DNA of 64,000 bases from Streptacidiphilus jiangxiensis (lineage in GTDB: Bacteria; Actinomycetota; Actinomycetes; Streptomycetales; Streptomycetaceae): positions 186,001-250,000 of the forward strand of contig NZ_FOAZ01000006.1 in NCBI RefSeq assembly GCF_900109465.1, read 5' to 3'. Below, piece by piece: positions 8,571 through 17,209 of this stretch (position 1 is the first letter of the stretch; the number at the start of each line of letters is the position of its first letter). The notes below the pieces were generated by a model. That model was not told where the DNA came from. It made no database searches and saw only the letters and a list, made by a program, of their open reading frames with translations. Position numbers and translations under genes: made by a program.

Positions 8571-8958
8571 CGGGCCGGGACCCTGCGGGAGGCGTGACGG
8601 GACATGGCGCCCTCCGTGTGCTCGCTCCTCGCCCCAGGGTCCTCAGCGGCCGCGGGGGTTCTCCTGTTGCATCGATGATGCATCGCTCTGCGGGCGCTCG
8701 CCGCACCGGGGGCAATGATCCGCGGGCCGTGGGCGGCACCAGAGATTGACCTGTCGGCCGGGACGGCGCCGCCGCGCTCGGAGCAGTGCATGGGTGCGGG
8801 AGCCTCCGGATGGCGACCCACCCGCCCGACCGGCGCCGCGGGGTCCGTCCGCGAGGGCGGCTCGGCCCCGCGACGCCGCCTCCCCCGGGCGCACGGCCTG
8901 CCGGGTGCGGCCCCGCCGACGGCGCTGTCCGCCGCCCTGGAGGCGTCCGCGTGAACGC
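8571..8958. other. 388-bp intergenic region without a convincing gene; short inverted repeat
   Basis: This gap lies between the start of the MerR/B12 gene and the stop of the membrane-anchored sigma-like gene; both genes are on the minus strand. It holds the inverted repeat TGCATC-GAT-GATGCA (8668-8682), about 100 bases upstream of the MerR/B12 start, which is a candidate autoregulatory operator. Short open frames on both strands have neither ribosome sites nor recognisable domains. Confidence 0.5.
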
Positions 8959-10791
8959 TCATCCCCGGGCCGGCAGGGGGCGGATCACCGTGCCGTCGTC
9001 CAGGACGGCCGTGACCGGACCGCCGCGCGCCCAGGGGGCCGACAGGACGTGATCGGCCGTCACGTCCGTGCCGGGGCCGCCGGGTGGGGTGATCCGGTGG
9101 ACCCGGCGGCTGCCCGCCGCCAGCAGGAGCGCCGGGCCGCCGCCCGACGGCGTCCACCGGACCTGGGCGACCACGTTCTGCTCGAAGCGGCTGCACGCGC
9201 GCCCGTCCGGCTCGCTGCCGGTGACGGTCGCGCCGCCGGCGCCGGGGGCGAGGAAGAAGGTGCCGGCCGAGCCGGCGCCGTCCCAGTGGTCGGCGCGGGC
9301 GCAGACCCAGGCGGCGGTACCCGCGTTGCCGGGCAGCGGCTGCTGTGCGAACTCCCAGGCGTTGACGGCCTTCACGTCGGCGCCGCGCAGCGCGGGCAAC
9401 GTGCAGGCCAGGCGCGACCAGAGCACCAGCGCCGCCGGTCCGGTGGCCTCGCGCGGGGACTGCGCCGGGCCGGCCTGGGGCGGCGGCTGGTAGGTCAGGT
9501 GGGTGGCGACGACCCGGCCCAGGTCGGTGAGCAGGAAGGCGTGGTGTTCCGCCACGCGCGACGAGGAGCGCAGCTGCAGCACCGGCCAGCTGCTGCCGCA
9601 GCCCCCCGCCGGGGGACGCGCCACGAGCGGGGTGACGCCGTCGTGCTCGGCGAGGTCGCGGGCGGGGGTGTCGGGTGTGCGCAGGTCCCGCAGCTGCAGG
9701 CTGCCGACCCAGGGGGCGATCAGGAACCGGTCGCCCGCGGCGGTGCTCCGCAGCAGGACGGCCCCGGCGGTGGTGACGTCCGCGTCGTCGTGGCGGGCCA
9801 CCTGGAGCCGCTCCGGGTCGGCCGCCGTGGGCGTGTCCGGGCGGGTGTAGCGGGCCAGGCGGGTGCCGTCGTCCAGCAGCACGACGGCGGCGCCGTCGAG
9901 GTGCCCGGCCCACAGCACGCGCGGGGTGGAGAGCGGCGGCAGCGCGTCCGTGCCGGGTTCGGCCCGGACCAGGGTGGGCGTGCACCAGCTGTCGAGGGCA
10001 CGGGCGACCAGGGAGGCGTCGTCGAGCGAGGGCCCCCGGGCGGGCCAGACGCCGAAGTCCAGCCGGGCGGTGTCCGTCCAGGCGCCCGGTCCGGCGGCGG
10101 ACGGCGGCGTCCCGGTGGCCTCGACGCAGGAGGCGTGCAGGACCGGTCCGGCGTCCGCGCCCGTCCGCAGGCCCGCGGCGGTGGCGGCGAGCGCCACGCC
10201 GACCACCACGCACAGCGCGGCGAGGACCACGACGGGACGGCGCGCCCCGGATCGAACCAGGCCGGGTCGGGCGCGGACGTAGCACGGGTCGAAGGCGGGG
10301 CCGAGCAACAGCGGCCCGGCCGGTCCGGCCCCGGCCCCCGTCTGCGCGAGCTCGGCCGCCACCGCAGCCGCCGCCGCGGTGGCGGCGACGGGCTCGCCGA
10401 CGCCTGCGGCACGCAGCGTGTCGACCGTCGCGTACTCGTCCAGCCGCTCCAACTCCAGCAGCACGAAGGCCGCCCGCTGCGCGACGGACAGGCCGCCCAG
10501 GCGCTGGTCCAGCCGCAACGCCTTCGGCTCGTCCAGTGGCGGGAACAGCCGCAGGTCGGCTCCGCGCCAGGACCACGCCTCCCATCGGCGCGGCGCGGCG
10601 CCGAGCACGGCGCGCAGCACCACCGCCCGCGCCTGCGCCGGGTCCGCCACGCCGGCCGCCCGCCGGGCCGCCCGGTGCGCCAGCAGCACCCGGCGGTGGC
10701 GGTCGATCGACGACGGGAGCATCAGGTAGGCCATGCGGGCCGTCCCGTCGTACCGCGTCGACGAGGCGGCGTCCGCCTGGAGCCGGCCCAT
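8959..10791 (-). CDS. membrane-anchored protein with sigma-factor-like N-terminus and extracytoplasmic domain
   Basis: This 610-aa protein starts at the ATG at 10791, preceded by GGAGGAG. Residues 1-150 resemble a degenerate ECF sigma factor (KALRLDQRLGGLSVAQRAAF and the following helices look like region 4 but lack a clear recognition helix). A single transmembrane segment lies at about 186-207. The large C-terminal part, about 400 residues, is predicted to be outside the cell. It contains repeated beta-strand-like segments and several Cys residues (e.g. GGCGSSWPVL, LACTLP, WVCARADHW), so a beta-propeller-like or ligand-binding domain is possible. No enzymatic motif was recognised. The gene is divergent from the NAD(P)-binding/DUF2867 gene. 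Confidence 0.65.
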   Translation of the reverse strand: MGRLQADAASSTRYDGTARMAYLMLPSSIDRHRRVLLAHRAARRAAGVADPAQARAVVLRAVLGAAPRRWEAWSWRGADLRLFPPLDEPKALRLDQRLGGLSVAQRAAFVLLELERLDEYATVDTLRAAGVGEPVAATAAAAAVAAELAQTGAGAGPAGPLLLGPAFDPCYVRARPGLVRSGARRPVVVLAALCVVVGVALAATAAGLRTGADAGPVLHASCVEATGTPPSAAGPGAWTDTARLDFGVWPARGPSLDDASLVARALDSWCTPTLVRAEPGTDALPPLSTPRVLWAGHLDGAAVVLLDDGTRLARYTRPDTPTAADPERLQVARHDDADVTTAGAVLLRSTAAGDRFLIAPWVGSLQLRDLRTPDTPARDLAEHDGVTPLVARPPAGGCGSSWPVLQLRSSSRVAEHHAFLLTDLGRVVATHLTYQPPPQAGPAQSPREATGPAALVLWSRLACTLPALRGADVKAVNAWEFAQQPLPGNAGTAAWVCARADHWDGAGSAGTFFLAPGAGGATVTGSEPDGRACSRFEQNVVAQVRWTPSGGGPALLLAAGSRRVHRITPPGGPGTDVTADHVLSAPWARGGPVTAVLDDGTVIRPLPARG

Positions 10792-11036
10792 GAGCACTCC
10801 TCCCCGCCCCGGGGGTCGTCGGCGTCCGTCCGCCGCGCCGGGGCGTCCCGGACGGCCTAACGCGAGGATCATCGGATGGTCACGCCGTGCCGCCGAATCG
10901 ATACCGCAGCGCGCCTCCGGACGGGGCCCGGACGATGCGGGATCGCTGCGGCTGGTCCGCCCGTCCCGGCGACGCGAGGTTGGGTGGGCGGCGACCGGCC
11001 CCGGTCACCGCCGTCGCAGCTGGTCGAGGTGGTGCC

Positions 11037-12608
11037 ATGTCCCGGACGGTGGGTGCGGAGGCGGAAGCGAACGGCGGGGGAACCGGCGCCGACCTGTGTC
11101 TGGTCACCGGCGCCACCGGCTACATCGGCGGGCGACTGGTGCGCGAGCTGCTCGACGCCGGCTACCGCGTGCGCTGCCTGAGCCGGAACCCGGACCGGCT
11201 GCGCGACCAGCCGTGGGCGGACCGCGTCGAGTCGGTCCGCGCCGACCTCGGCGACCCGGCCTCGCTGCCTCAGGCCCTGGACGGCGTCGCGGTGGTCCAC
11301 TACCTGGTCCACTCCCTGGGCAGCGGCAGCGAGTTCGAGGAGACCGAGGCGGCCGCCGCGCGGAACCTGGCCGAGGCCGCCGCGCGGGCCGGCACCCGTC
11401 GCATCGTCTACCTGGGCGCGCTGCTCCCGCGCGGCGTCGCCGCGTCCGAGCTCTCCCCGCACCTGCGCTCGCGGGCGAGGGTCGGCGAGATCCTGCGCGC
11501 CGGTCCGGTGCCGGCGGCGGAACTGCGCGCGGCGGTGGTGCTCGGCTCCGGCTCGGCCTCGTTCGAGATGCTGCGTCACCTGACGGAGCGCCTGCCCGCC
11601 ATGGTCACGCCGCGCTGGGTGCGTACCCTGATCCAGCCCATCGCCGTCCGCGACGTGCTGCGCTACCTGGTGGCCGCCGCCGCGCTGCCGGCGGAGGTGA
11701 ACCGGAGCTTCGACATCGGCGGTCCCGAGGTGCTGAGCTACCGCGAGATGATGCTGCGGTACGCCCGCGTCGCCGGGCTGCCGCGCCGCGTGGTGGTGCC
11801 CGTCCCGGTCCTCACCCCGGCCCTGTCCAGCCACTGGGTGGGCCTGGTCACCCCCGTCCCGGCTGGTTTGGCTCGGCCCCTGGTCGAGTCGCTGCGGCAC
11901 GAGGTGGTCTGTCGGGAGGACGACATCAAGCGCTACGTCCCGGATCCGCCCGAGGGCCTGATCGGCTTCGACGAGGCCGTCCGGCTCGCCCTCGCACGGA
12001 TCAAGGACGCCGAGGTGACGACCCGCTGGTCCTCGGCCGCCGTCCCCGGAGCGCCGAGCGACCCGCTGCCCACCGACCCCGGCTGGGCGGGCGGTTCCCT
12101 CTACGAGGACGTGCGGCAGGCCGCCGTGGCGGCGGACGCGGACGCGCTGTGGCGGGTGGTCGAGGGGATCGGCGGCGACCACGGCTGGTACTCCTTCCCG
12201 CTCGCCTGGGCGCTGCGCGGCGGCCTGGACCGGGTCGTCGGCGGCGTGGGGCTGCGGCGCGGGCGACGCGACCCGCACCGGCTGCGGGTCGGCGAGTCGC
12301 TCGACTTCTGGCGGGTGGAGGAGATCGAGCCGGGCCGACTGCTGCGCCTGCGCGCCGAGATGCGGCTGCCGGGCCTGGCCTGGCTGGAGCTGCGGGTCCA
12401 GCCCGACGGCCCCCGGCGTTCCCGCTACGTGCAGCGGGCTCTTTTCCACCCCCACGGCCTGGCGGGCCATTTGTACTGGTGGAGCGTCGCGCCGTTCCAC
12501 GCGTTCGTGTTCGGCGGCATGGCCCGCAACATCGCCCGGGAGGCCGCCGGCGGCACCGGCCCGAGGGAACGCCGACACGGCGGCGGCCTCGTCGGCACGC
12601 TGTCGTGA
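11037..12608 (+). CDS. NAD(P)H-binding (NmrA/SDR-like) protein with C-terminal DUF2867 domain
   Basis: This 523-aa protein starts at the ATG at 11037. The N-terminal half is a Rossmann fold of the extended/atypical SDR type, with LVTGATGYIGGRLVRELLDA. The C-terminal half (from about residue 330) is DUF2867, including SLYEDVRQAAVAADADALW and the GLAGHLYWWSVAPFHAFVFG motif that is characteristic of this fusion. Homologues are usually annotated as NAD(P)-binding or DUF2867 proteins of unknown substrate. No catalytic Tyr-Lys pair of classical SDRs stands out. Confidence 0.82.
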   Translation: MSRTVGAEAEANGGGTGADLCLVTGATGYIGGRLVRELLDAGYRVRCLSRNPDRLRDQPWADRVESVRADLGDPASLPQALDGVAVVHYLVHSLGSGSEFEETEAAAARNLAEAAARAGTRRIVYLGALLPRGVAASELSPHLRSRARVGEILRAGPVPAAELRAAVVLGSGSASFEMLRHLTERLPAMVTPRWVRTLIQPIAVRDVLRYLVAAAALPAEVNRSFDIGGPEVLSYREMMLRYARVAGLPRRVVVPVPVLTPALSSHWVGLVTPVPAGLARPLVESLRHEVVCREDDIKRYVPDPPEGLIGFDEAVRLALARIKDAEVTTRWSSAAVPGAPSDPLPTDPGWAGGSLYEDVRQAAVAADADALWRVVEGIGGDHGWYSFPLAWALRGGLDRVVGGVGLRRGRRDPHRLRVGESLDFWRVEEIEPGRLLRLRAEMRLPGLAWLELRVQPDGPRRSRYVQRALFHPHGLAGHLYWWSVAPFHAFVFGGMARNIAREAAGGTGPRERRHGGGLVGTLS

Positions 12609-12740
12609 GGGCCGACGGGCCCTGTCCAGGGCGTGCCCCCGGGCAAGGCCCTCGCCGGAGCGGGCGGGATCGGGTGGGATTCGCTGCGGAAGCGATGCGT
12701 CCTGCGCGATGATCACGTCGGCGGTTTAGCTGATCAGGCG

Positions 12741-12777
12741 AGAGGGCCTCCCCCGACGGCACGTCCGTGGGCCCTCT
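12741..12777. terminator. nested hairpin, probable bidirectional terminator
   Basis: The outer stem AGAGGGCC (12741-12748) pairs with GGCCCTCT (12770-12777). An inner ACGG/CCGT hairpin with a 5-base loop lies inside. It sits in the 266-bp gap between the convergent DUF2867 gene and the RsbW-like gene; nothing else was recognised in that gap. Confidence 0.5.
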
Positions 12778-12874
12778 TGCCGCGGCGGCCGGGGCGACCG
12801 ACATGGTGCGTCCGATCCCGGCCGTCGCACTCTCCCGGCGGCACCCGCACATCCGCCGGCGGTCGCCACCCGCG

Positions 12875-13324
12875 TCAGCGGTCGAAGCGGGCCCAGACCG
12901 TCTTGCCGGTCGGCTGCGGGGTCGTCCCCCACGAGGTCGCCAGGCGACGGACCACCTGCAGTCCGTGCCCGCCCGGGCGGGCCGGGTCGCCGGGGGTCGG
13001 CAGCGTCGGCGCGCGGCCCTCGCCGTCCGTCGCGCCCACGACGACCGCGTCACCGTCGAGGGTGACCACCAGCTCCAGCACCCCGCCGCCGTGCGTCATC
13101 GCGTTGGCGACGAGTTCCGAGACGACGAGCAGCACGTCCTCCGCGCGCTCCACCTCGTCCGGATCCTCCGCCCGCGAATCGGCCCAGGCCCACTCGGCCA
13201 GCGCCCGCCCGGTGAAGTCGCGGGCCCGGCCGACGGGCCCGCTCACACCGCGCAGACCCAGGCGGCGCACCTGGCGGTCGGGGGCCTGGGGGTGGACACC
13301 CGCGTCGGTACGGGGGCCGTTCAC
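12875..13324 (-). CDS. RsbW-like ATP-binding anti-sigma kinase
   Basis: This 149-aa GHKL/HATPase_c_2 protein begins at a GTG that overlaps the STAS gene stop (GTGA), so it is the second gene of a two-gene operon. The N-box is VSELVANAMTHGGG, and the G-box region is PARPGGHGLQVVRRLATSWG. Such proteins bind ATP, phosphorylate a STAS partner on Ser and may sequester a SigB/SigF-type sigma factor. The direct partner is very likely the adjacent STAS protein. The cognate sigma factor may be the one encoded at 14689-15603, but this is inferred from neighbourhood only. Confidence 0.88.
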   Translation of the reverse strand: MNGPRTDAGVHPQAPDRQVRRLGLRGVSGPVGRARDFTGRALAEWAWADSRAEDPDEVERAEDVLLVVSELVANAMTHGGGVLELVVTLDGDAVVVGATDGEGRAPTLPTPGDPARPGGHGLQVVRRLATSWGTTPQPTGKTVWARFDR

Positions 13325-13701
13325 GCGGCCGCCAGCGCGGCGGCGACGTCGGCGTGCGTCTCGAAGACGCCGTCCGCGCCGGTCAGCTCCAGCAGCCGAC
13401 GCAGCTGCGGGCCGACGCCCGCGAGCGCGAAGCGGCCGCCGTCGTCGACCGTGCGCAGCCGCGCCTTGAGCAGGACGTTCAGCCCGGTGGAGTCGCAGAA
13501 GCGCAGCCCGGAACAGTCGATCACGAGGTACGCCACGCCGTCGTCGGCGAGCGCGAGGGCCGCGTCGGCCAGCAAGGGGGCGGTGTCGTGGTCGAGTTCA
13601 CCCGCGAGCGCGACGACGCCGGCGCCGCTCTCTCTGCGCACCGAGACGGTCAACCGGTCCTCGGCGGAGTCGGTGATGGGTGTCTCGGGCCGTTCGGGCA
13701 T
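13321..13701 (-). CDS. STAS-domain anti-anti-sigma factor
   Basis: This protein is about 126 aa, starting at the ATG at 13701; an upstream TTG would add five residues. It is a single STAS domain with the phosphorylation loop DCSGLRFCDSTGLNVLL, in which the Ser of DSTGL is the expected target. The unphosphorylated form would bind the RsbW-like kinase and free a sigma factor. It is translationally coupled to that kinase gene and divergent from a second kinase and a sigma factor gene. Confidence 0.9.
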   Translation of the reverse strand: MPERPETPITDSAEDRLTVSVRRESGAGVVALAGELDHDTAPLLADAALALADDGVAYLVIDCSGLRFCDSTGLNVLLKARLRTVDDGGRFALAGVGPQLRRLLELTGADGVFETHADVAAALAAA

Positions 13702-14016
13702 GCTCGCGGTCTCCAACTGGTCGGCGGTCGACTGGTCAAGGGCAACTGCTCAGGGGCACCTCAGCGCAGAGGCTATCGCGCACGTTCCCGCCGAGCGACG
13801 ACCCCATGCGCGGCGCGGCACGTTTGCGGTCGGGCCCGAGCGGTCAGACGCCACCTGTCCGGGGCGGACCTGGCCCGGACCGCTCGGAGCTCCCGGGGGC
13901 CACTCCCCCGGACCCCGGGGGCTCCAGCCCATCGGGCCGCCGCCGGCAGCGCGGCGGCCCGGACCGGACGGACGCGGTACGACGCAACGGGACGCGAACG
14001 GGATGCGGGGTGTGCG
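13702..14016. other. 315-bp divergent intergenic region
   Basis: This region separates the minus-strand STAS-kinase pair from the plus-strand kinase and sigma genes, so it should hold both promoters. A compact GC hairpin (13893-13899 with 13905-13911, extended by GGAGC/GCTCC at 13886-13890 and 13921-13925) lies in the middle. No clear GGGTA-type SigB promoter element could be recognised. Confidence 0.4.
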
Positions 14017-14499
14017 GTGGACTCCCACCAGGTGATCGGGCCTGTGCCCTCACACGGGCGGCCGCCGTGCCGACACGCCAGCCTGCCCCTGCACGACCGT
14101 GCCGCGCCGGCCTCCGCGGCCCGTGACTTCTCGCTGCTCACCCTCCGCTCCTGGGGCCTGCCGGACGACCTCGACGAGGGGCCCGGCCGGGTCGGCGACA
14201 TCGTGCTCGTGGTCTCGGAGCTGGTCACCAACGCCGCCCGGCACGGCGGCGGCGCCCTGTGGGTCGCGCTCGCCGCGACCGAGGAGGACGCGATCCGCGT
14301 CGAGGTGGCGGACCTGAGCCGGCAACTGCCGACGCTCACCCACCCGAAGGCCCCGGCGCGACCCGGCGGCCACGGGCTGCCACTGGTGCTGCGCGCGGCC
14401 GACCGGGTCGGCATCGACCTGGGGCAGGACCGACCGGGCAAGTCCGTCTGGGCGGAGTTCCGCACGGACGCCCCCGTCCCCCGCGACCACCCCGGCTGA
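14017..14499 (+). CDS. second RsbW-like ATP-binding protein
   Basis: This is a GHKL ATPase of about 160 aa. The best start is uncertain; GTG codons at 14017, 14032 and 14044 are all in frame, and the first is used here. The core reads ASLPLHDRAAPASAARDFSL, with the N-box VSELVTNAARHGGGAL and the G-box ARPGGHGLPLVLRAADRVG. It closely parallels the kinase at 12875-13324, so this locus carries two RsbW paralogues around one STAS protein. It lies 189 bases upstream of the sigma factor gene and is a likely direct antagonist of it. Confidence 0.82.
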   Translation: MDSHQVIGPVPSHGRPPCRHASLPLHDRAAPASAARDFSLLTLRSWGLPDDLDEGPGRVGDIVLVVSELVTNAARHGGGALWVALAATEEDAIRVEVADLSRQLPTLTHPKAPARPGGHGLPLVLRAADRVGIDLGQDRPGKSVWAEFRTDAPVPRDHPG

Positions 14500-14688
14500 T
14501 ACAGCCGCTGACCTGCCCGAACGCAGCGCTTCAGCCGGTGTCCTCCCACAGGCACCCACCGAATCATCACGGAATGGGCACCTCCGCCGTGCATCATCCG
14601 TGCCCTGCGGGGTACGCGGCGGGAGATGCCCGAAGAAACCGGGCCCTGTCGCGAACGGCGGCAGGGGCCACGTCGACGGAGGAGCCTC

Positions 14689-15603
14689 ATGCCCCGCACT
14701 GTCACCGCCACCGCACCCGTCGTCGGCGCCCGCAGGCCGGAGACCCGTGAGACCGGCTACAGTGCCGCCGCCGCGCCCGCCGCGGCGGAGCGCGACACAC
14801 CAGCGCTGCCGGACATACCCGATCCGAGCAGCGTCGACACCGCGACCGCCAAGGAGCTCTCCCGGGTCCTGTTCGTCCGACTGCGCGCGCTGGAGGAGGG
14901 CACCGCCGACTACTCCTACGTCCGCAACTCGCTGGTCGAGCTCAACCTGGGCCTGGTCCGCTTCGCCGCGTCGCAGTTCTCGCACCGGCACGAGCCGATG
15001 GAGGACATCATCCAGGTCGGCACGGTCGGCCTGATCAAGGCCATCAACCGGTTCGACCCGGACCGCGACGTGGAGTTCCTCACCTACGCGCTGCCGACGA
15101 TCACCGGTGAGATCAAGCGCTACTTCCGCGACTCCAGCTGGGCCGTCCACGTGCCGCGCCGCCTCCAGGAGCTGCGCCTGCGCCTGGCCAAGGCCCACGA
15201 CACCCTCGAACAGGAACTGAACCGGGCTCCCACCACCCGGGAGCTGGCCGACCACCTCGGCCTGCCCGAGCAGGAGGTCGTCGACGGCCGCGTCGCCGCG
15301 AACGGCTACACCGCCGGCACGCTGGAGACCCCGGGCACCGCGGACTCGGACGAGGACAGCCCGCTGGAACGCCGCGTCGGCGTCGTCGACGAGCGCTTCG
15401 AGCAGGTCGAGGCGGTGGCCGCGCTCAAGCCGCTGATGGCCCGGCTCTCCGCGCGCGACCGCAGGATCCTCGGCCTGCGCTTCGTCGACGAGCTCACCCA
15501 GTCCGAGATCGGCGAACGCATCGGCGTCTCGCAGATGCAGGTCTCCCGCCTGCTCGCGAGCGCACTGGCCAACCTGCGCCAAGGCCTCGCCGAAGAGGAC
15601 TGA
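14689..15603 (+). CDS. SigB/SigF-type RNA polymerase sigma factor
   Basis: This 304-aa group 3 sigma factor starts at an ATG preceded by GGAGGAG. Region 2 (about 77-150) includes MEDIIQVGTVGLIKAINRFD and LTYALPTITGEIKRYFRD. Region 3 follows with APTTRELADHLGL. Region 4 (about 243-300) has LTQSEIGERIGVSQMQVSRL. The N-terminal ~50 residues are low-complexity. Streptomycete homologues control osmotic/oxidative stress responses or sporulation. The neighbouring RsbW/STAS genes imply partner-switching control. A GGGTAC hexamer at 14610-14615 is a possible SigB-type -10 for autoregulation, but no good -35 was found. Confidence 0.93.
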   Translation: MPRTVTATAPVVGARRPETRETGYSAAAAPAAAERDTPALPDIPDPSSVDTATAKELSRVLFVRLRALEEGTADYSYVRNSLVELNLGLVRFAASQFSHRHEPMEDIIQVGTVGLIKAINRFDPDRDVEFLTYALPTITGEIKRYFRDSSWAVHVPRRLQELRLRLAKAHDTLEQELNRAPTTRELADHLGLPEQEVVDGRVAANGYTAGTLETPGTADSDEDSPLERRVGVVDERFEQVEAVAALKPLMARLSARDRRILGLRFVDELTQSEIGERIGVSQMQVSRLLASALANLRQGLAEED

Positions 15604-15619
15604 CGCAGCCGGCCTCCGT

Positions 15620-16582
15620 TCAGCCGAGGACCACGGGGTTGGTCAGCGCCGCCATCGCACCGTCGGGGCGGCGCACCTCGATCCGCACGAACGCCGCCTC
15701 CGCCGCACCGGTGCGCCACTCGACGCTCCCCGCTCCGGACGCCGGCAGCGCCTCGCGGTGCATCCGGCCGCGGTCGGTGTGGAAGCTGACGGCCCCGGAC
15801 GGGACCCCGCGCAGGTGCGCCCGCACCGTGACGGCGTCCCGTCCGGCCTCCAGCCGTTCCCCGATCCCGGCGCTGCGTCCGCCGTCGGCGACGGCCGTGC
15901 ACGACAACTCCACGGCGGCCGAGTCGGCGATCCAGCTCCGGCCCGTCCGGATCGCGTCGAGTACGGCCGTGGCGCTCAGCTCCTCGGCGCGCACGACCGT
16001 GTGCGGGACGGCGATCTGCCCCTCCAGGTGGGTGTCGCTGTTCCCCATGGCCGGTCGCCACCGGCCCGCGTCGATCCCCTCCGCCAGACTCCTGCCCCAC
16101 TCGGCGAGAGCGGCCTCGTTGTCCGCCTGCCACGGCCGGTCCGAGGTCCACGGGCCGTTCCACACCTCGACCACGTCGAGGCCCGCGTAGGGGTACATGA
16201 ACGTGCCGCCGGGATACGGCGCGTGGGGGTGCGCGGCCACCGACACCCCACCGCCTGCCCGGACCTGGGCGAGGCAGCGGCCGATCCGGCGGTCGCCCAC
16301 GCGGTGGTCCCACTCGACAAGCTCGCCCGGCGGCAGTCCGAGTGCGAGCCAGTGCCCGGCCCTGGTGGTGACCTCCTCTCCCCGCAGGACCAGCAGGTCC
16401 TGGGAGGCGCACGCCGCCCAGGCGCCGTGCGCGCTCACGGAGTTGTGCTCCGTCGCGGCAAGGAAGTCGAGCCCGGCGGCACGGGCGGCGGCCGCCAGTC
16501 GTGCGGGGGTGAGCTCGCCGTCGGAGTGCACGGAGTGGACGTGGCAGTCCCCCCGGTACCAGCGCGGTTCCGCCTCGGGCAC
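15620..16582 (-). CDS. PHP-domain metallohydrolase (CehA/McbA family)
   Basis: This 320-aa protein starts at the GTG at 16582, six bases after AGGAGG. Metal-binding motifs of the PHP phosphoesterase fold are clear: GDCHVHSVHSDGELTP near the N-terminus, ATEHNSVSAHG, AHPHAPYPGG and GNSDTH. These are His/Asp ligands for two or three metal ions. The C-terminal ~90 residues form a beta-rich domain typical of CehA/McbA-type proteins. Substrates of the family are varied phosphate or carbamate esters, so the specific reaction is unknown. It is convergent with the sigma factor gene, with a 16-base gap. Confidence 0.88.
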   Translation of the reverse strand: MPEAEPRWYRGDCHVHSVHSDGELTPARLAAAARAAGLDFLAATEHNSVSAHGAWAACASQDLLVLRGEEVTTRAGHWLALGLPPGELVEWDHRVGDRRIGRCLAQVRAGGGVSVAAHPHAPYPGGTFMYPYAGLDVVEVWNGPWTSDRPWQADNEAALAEWGRSLAEGIDAGRWRPAMGNSDTHLEGQIAVPHTVVRAEELSATAVLDAIRTGRSWIADSAAVELSCTAVADGGRSAGIGERLEAGRDAVTVRAHLRGVPSGAVSFHTDRGRMHREALPASGAGSVEWRTGAAEAAFVRIEVRRPDGAMAALTNPVVLG

Positions 16583-16774
16583 GGTCCGCCTCCTCTCCCG
16601 TCTCCTCCCGCCGAACGCACGCAACCGATCCGGCGTTCCCACCGTTTCCGTCGGCCGGATCGGGGCAAGCGCGAGCTGACGGCGTGTCGGCGGGCCGTGC
16701 CCTGACCGGACCCGACCGACACGCCGTTGCCAAGCGTCCGTTCGTCACGTCCCGAGGAGCCTTGAGGAGCCCCG

Positions 16775-17194
16775 TTGTTCACCGAGATCGAGCATCCTGT
16801 CACGCTCGTGCTGGTCGATCCTTCCGCTCGCGGCGTGCGCGTGCCCGCGAGGCTCACCTACCGCCGCCGCGACCCGTTCGCGGTGCGGCTCAGCTTCCCG
16901 GGCATCTTCGGCCCGGACCTGGGCGACCTCACCTGGCTGCTCTCCCTCGAGATGCTCGAAGCCGGCCTGTTCGCCCCCGTCGGCGAGGCCGACGTCCGCG
17001 TGGTCCCCTCTCCCTCGGGAGTCCTCCGCCTCCACCTGCGGTCGGGCCGGGCGGAGGCCGTCCTCGAGGCGCCCACCCCCGACGTCGCTCTGTTCCTGCG
17101 CGCCTGCCGCGCCTGTGTGCCCCCGGGCGAGGAGAGCGCCGTCTACGACTGGGACCACGCCTGGGACGACGTCCTCGGCCGAGAGCGTTCCTGA
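16775..17194 (+). CDS. SsgA family sporulation/cell-division regulator (SsgA-like protein)
   Basis: This 139-aa protein belongs to the actinomycete-specific SsgA-like (SALP) family that guides septum placement, peptidoglycan remodelling and spore separation. The start is a TTG at 16775 just after GAGGAG. Family features are the N-terminal PARLTYRRRDPFAVRLSF segment and RVVPSPSGVLRLHLRSG. Its presence restricts the source to morphologically complex actinomycetes. Which SALP (SsgA to SsgG) it corresponds to cannot be decided from the sequence alone. Confidence 0.93.
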   Translation: MFTEIEHPVTLVLVDPSARGVRVPARLTYRRRDPFAVRLSFPGIFGPDLGDLTWLLSLEMLEAGLFAPVGEADVRVVPSPSGVLRLHLRSGRAEAVLEAPTPDVALFLRACRACVPPGEESAVYDWDHAWDDVLGRERS

Positions 17195-17209
17195 CCGTCC
17201 GTCGGTCGG

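Noticed and set aside
5062-8739. Long open frame of 1225 codons on the minus strand
   Set aside because: It runs antisense to the GH55 gene and through GNAT and MerR genes in another frame; the product is Arg/Pro/Gly-rich with no domains, typical for high-GC shadows.
8715-8954. 79-aa plus-strand frame in the 8.6-9.0 kb gap
   Set aside because: No ribosome site and no recognisable domain; composition like shadow frames.
14589-14615. SigB-type promoter upstream of the sigma factor gene (GGGTAC)
   Set aside because: The -10 is good but no GTTT-like -35 lies at the right spacing, so it is mentioned only as weak.
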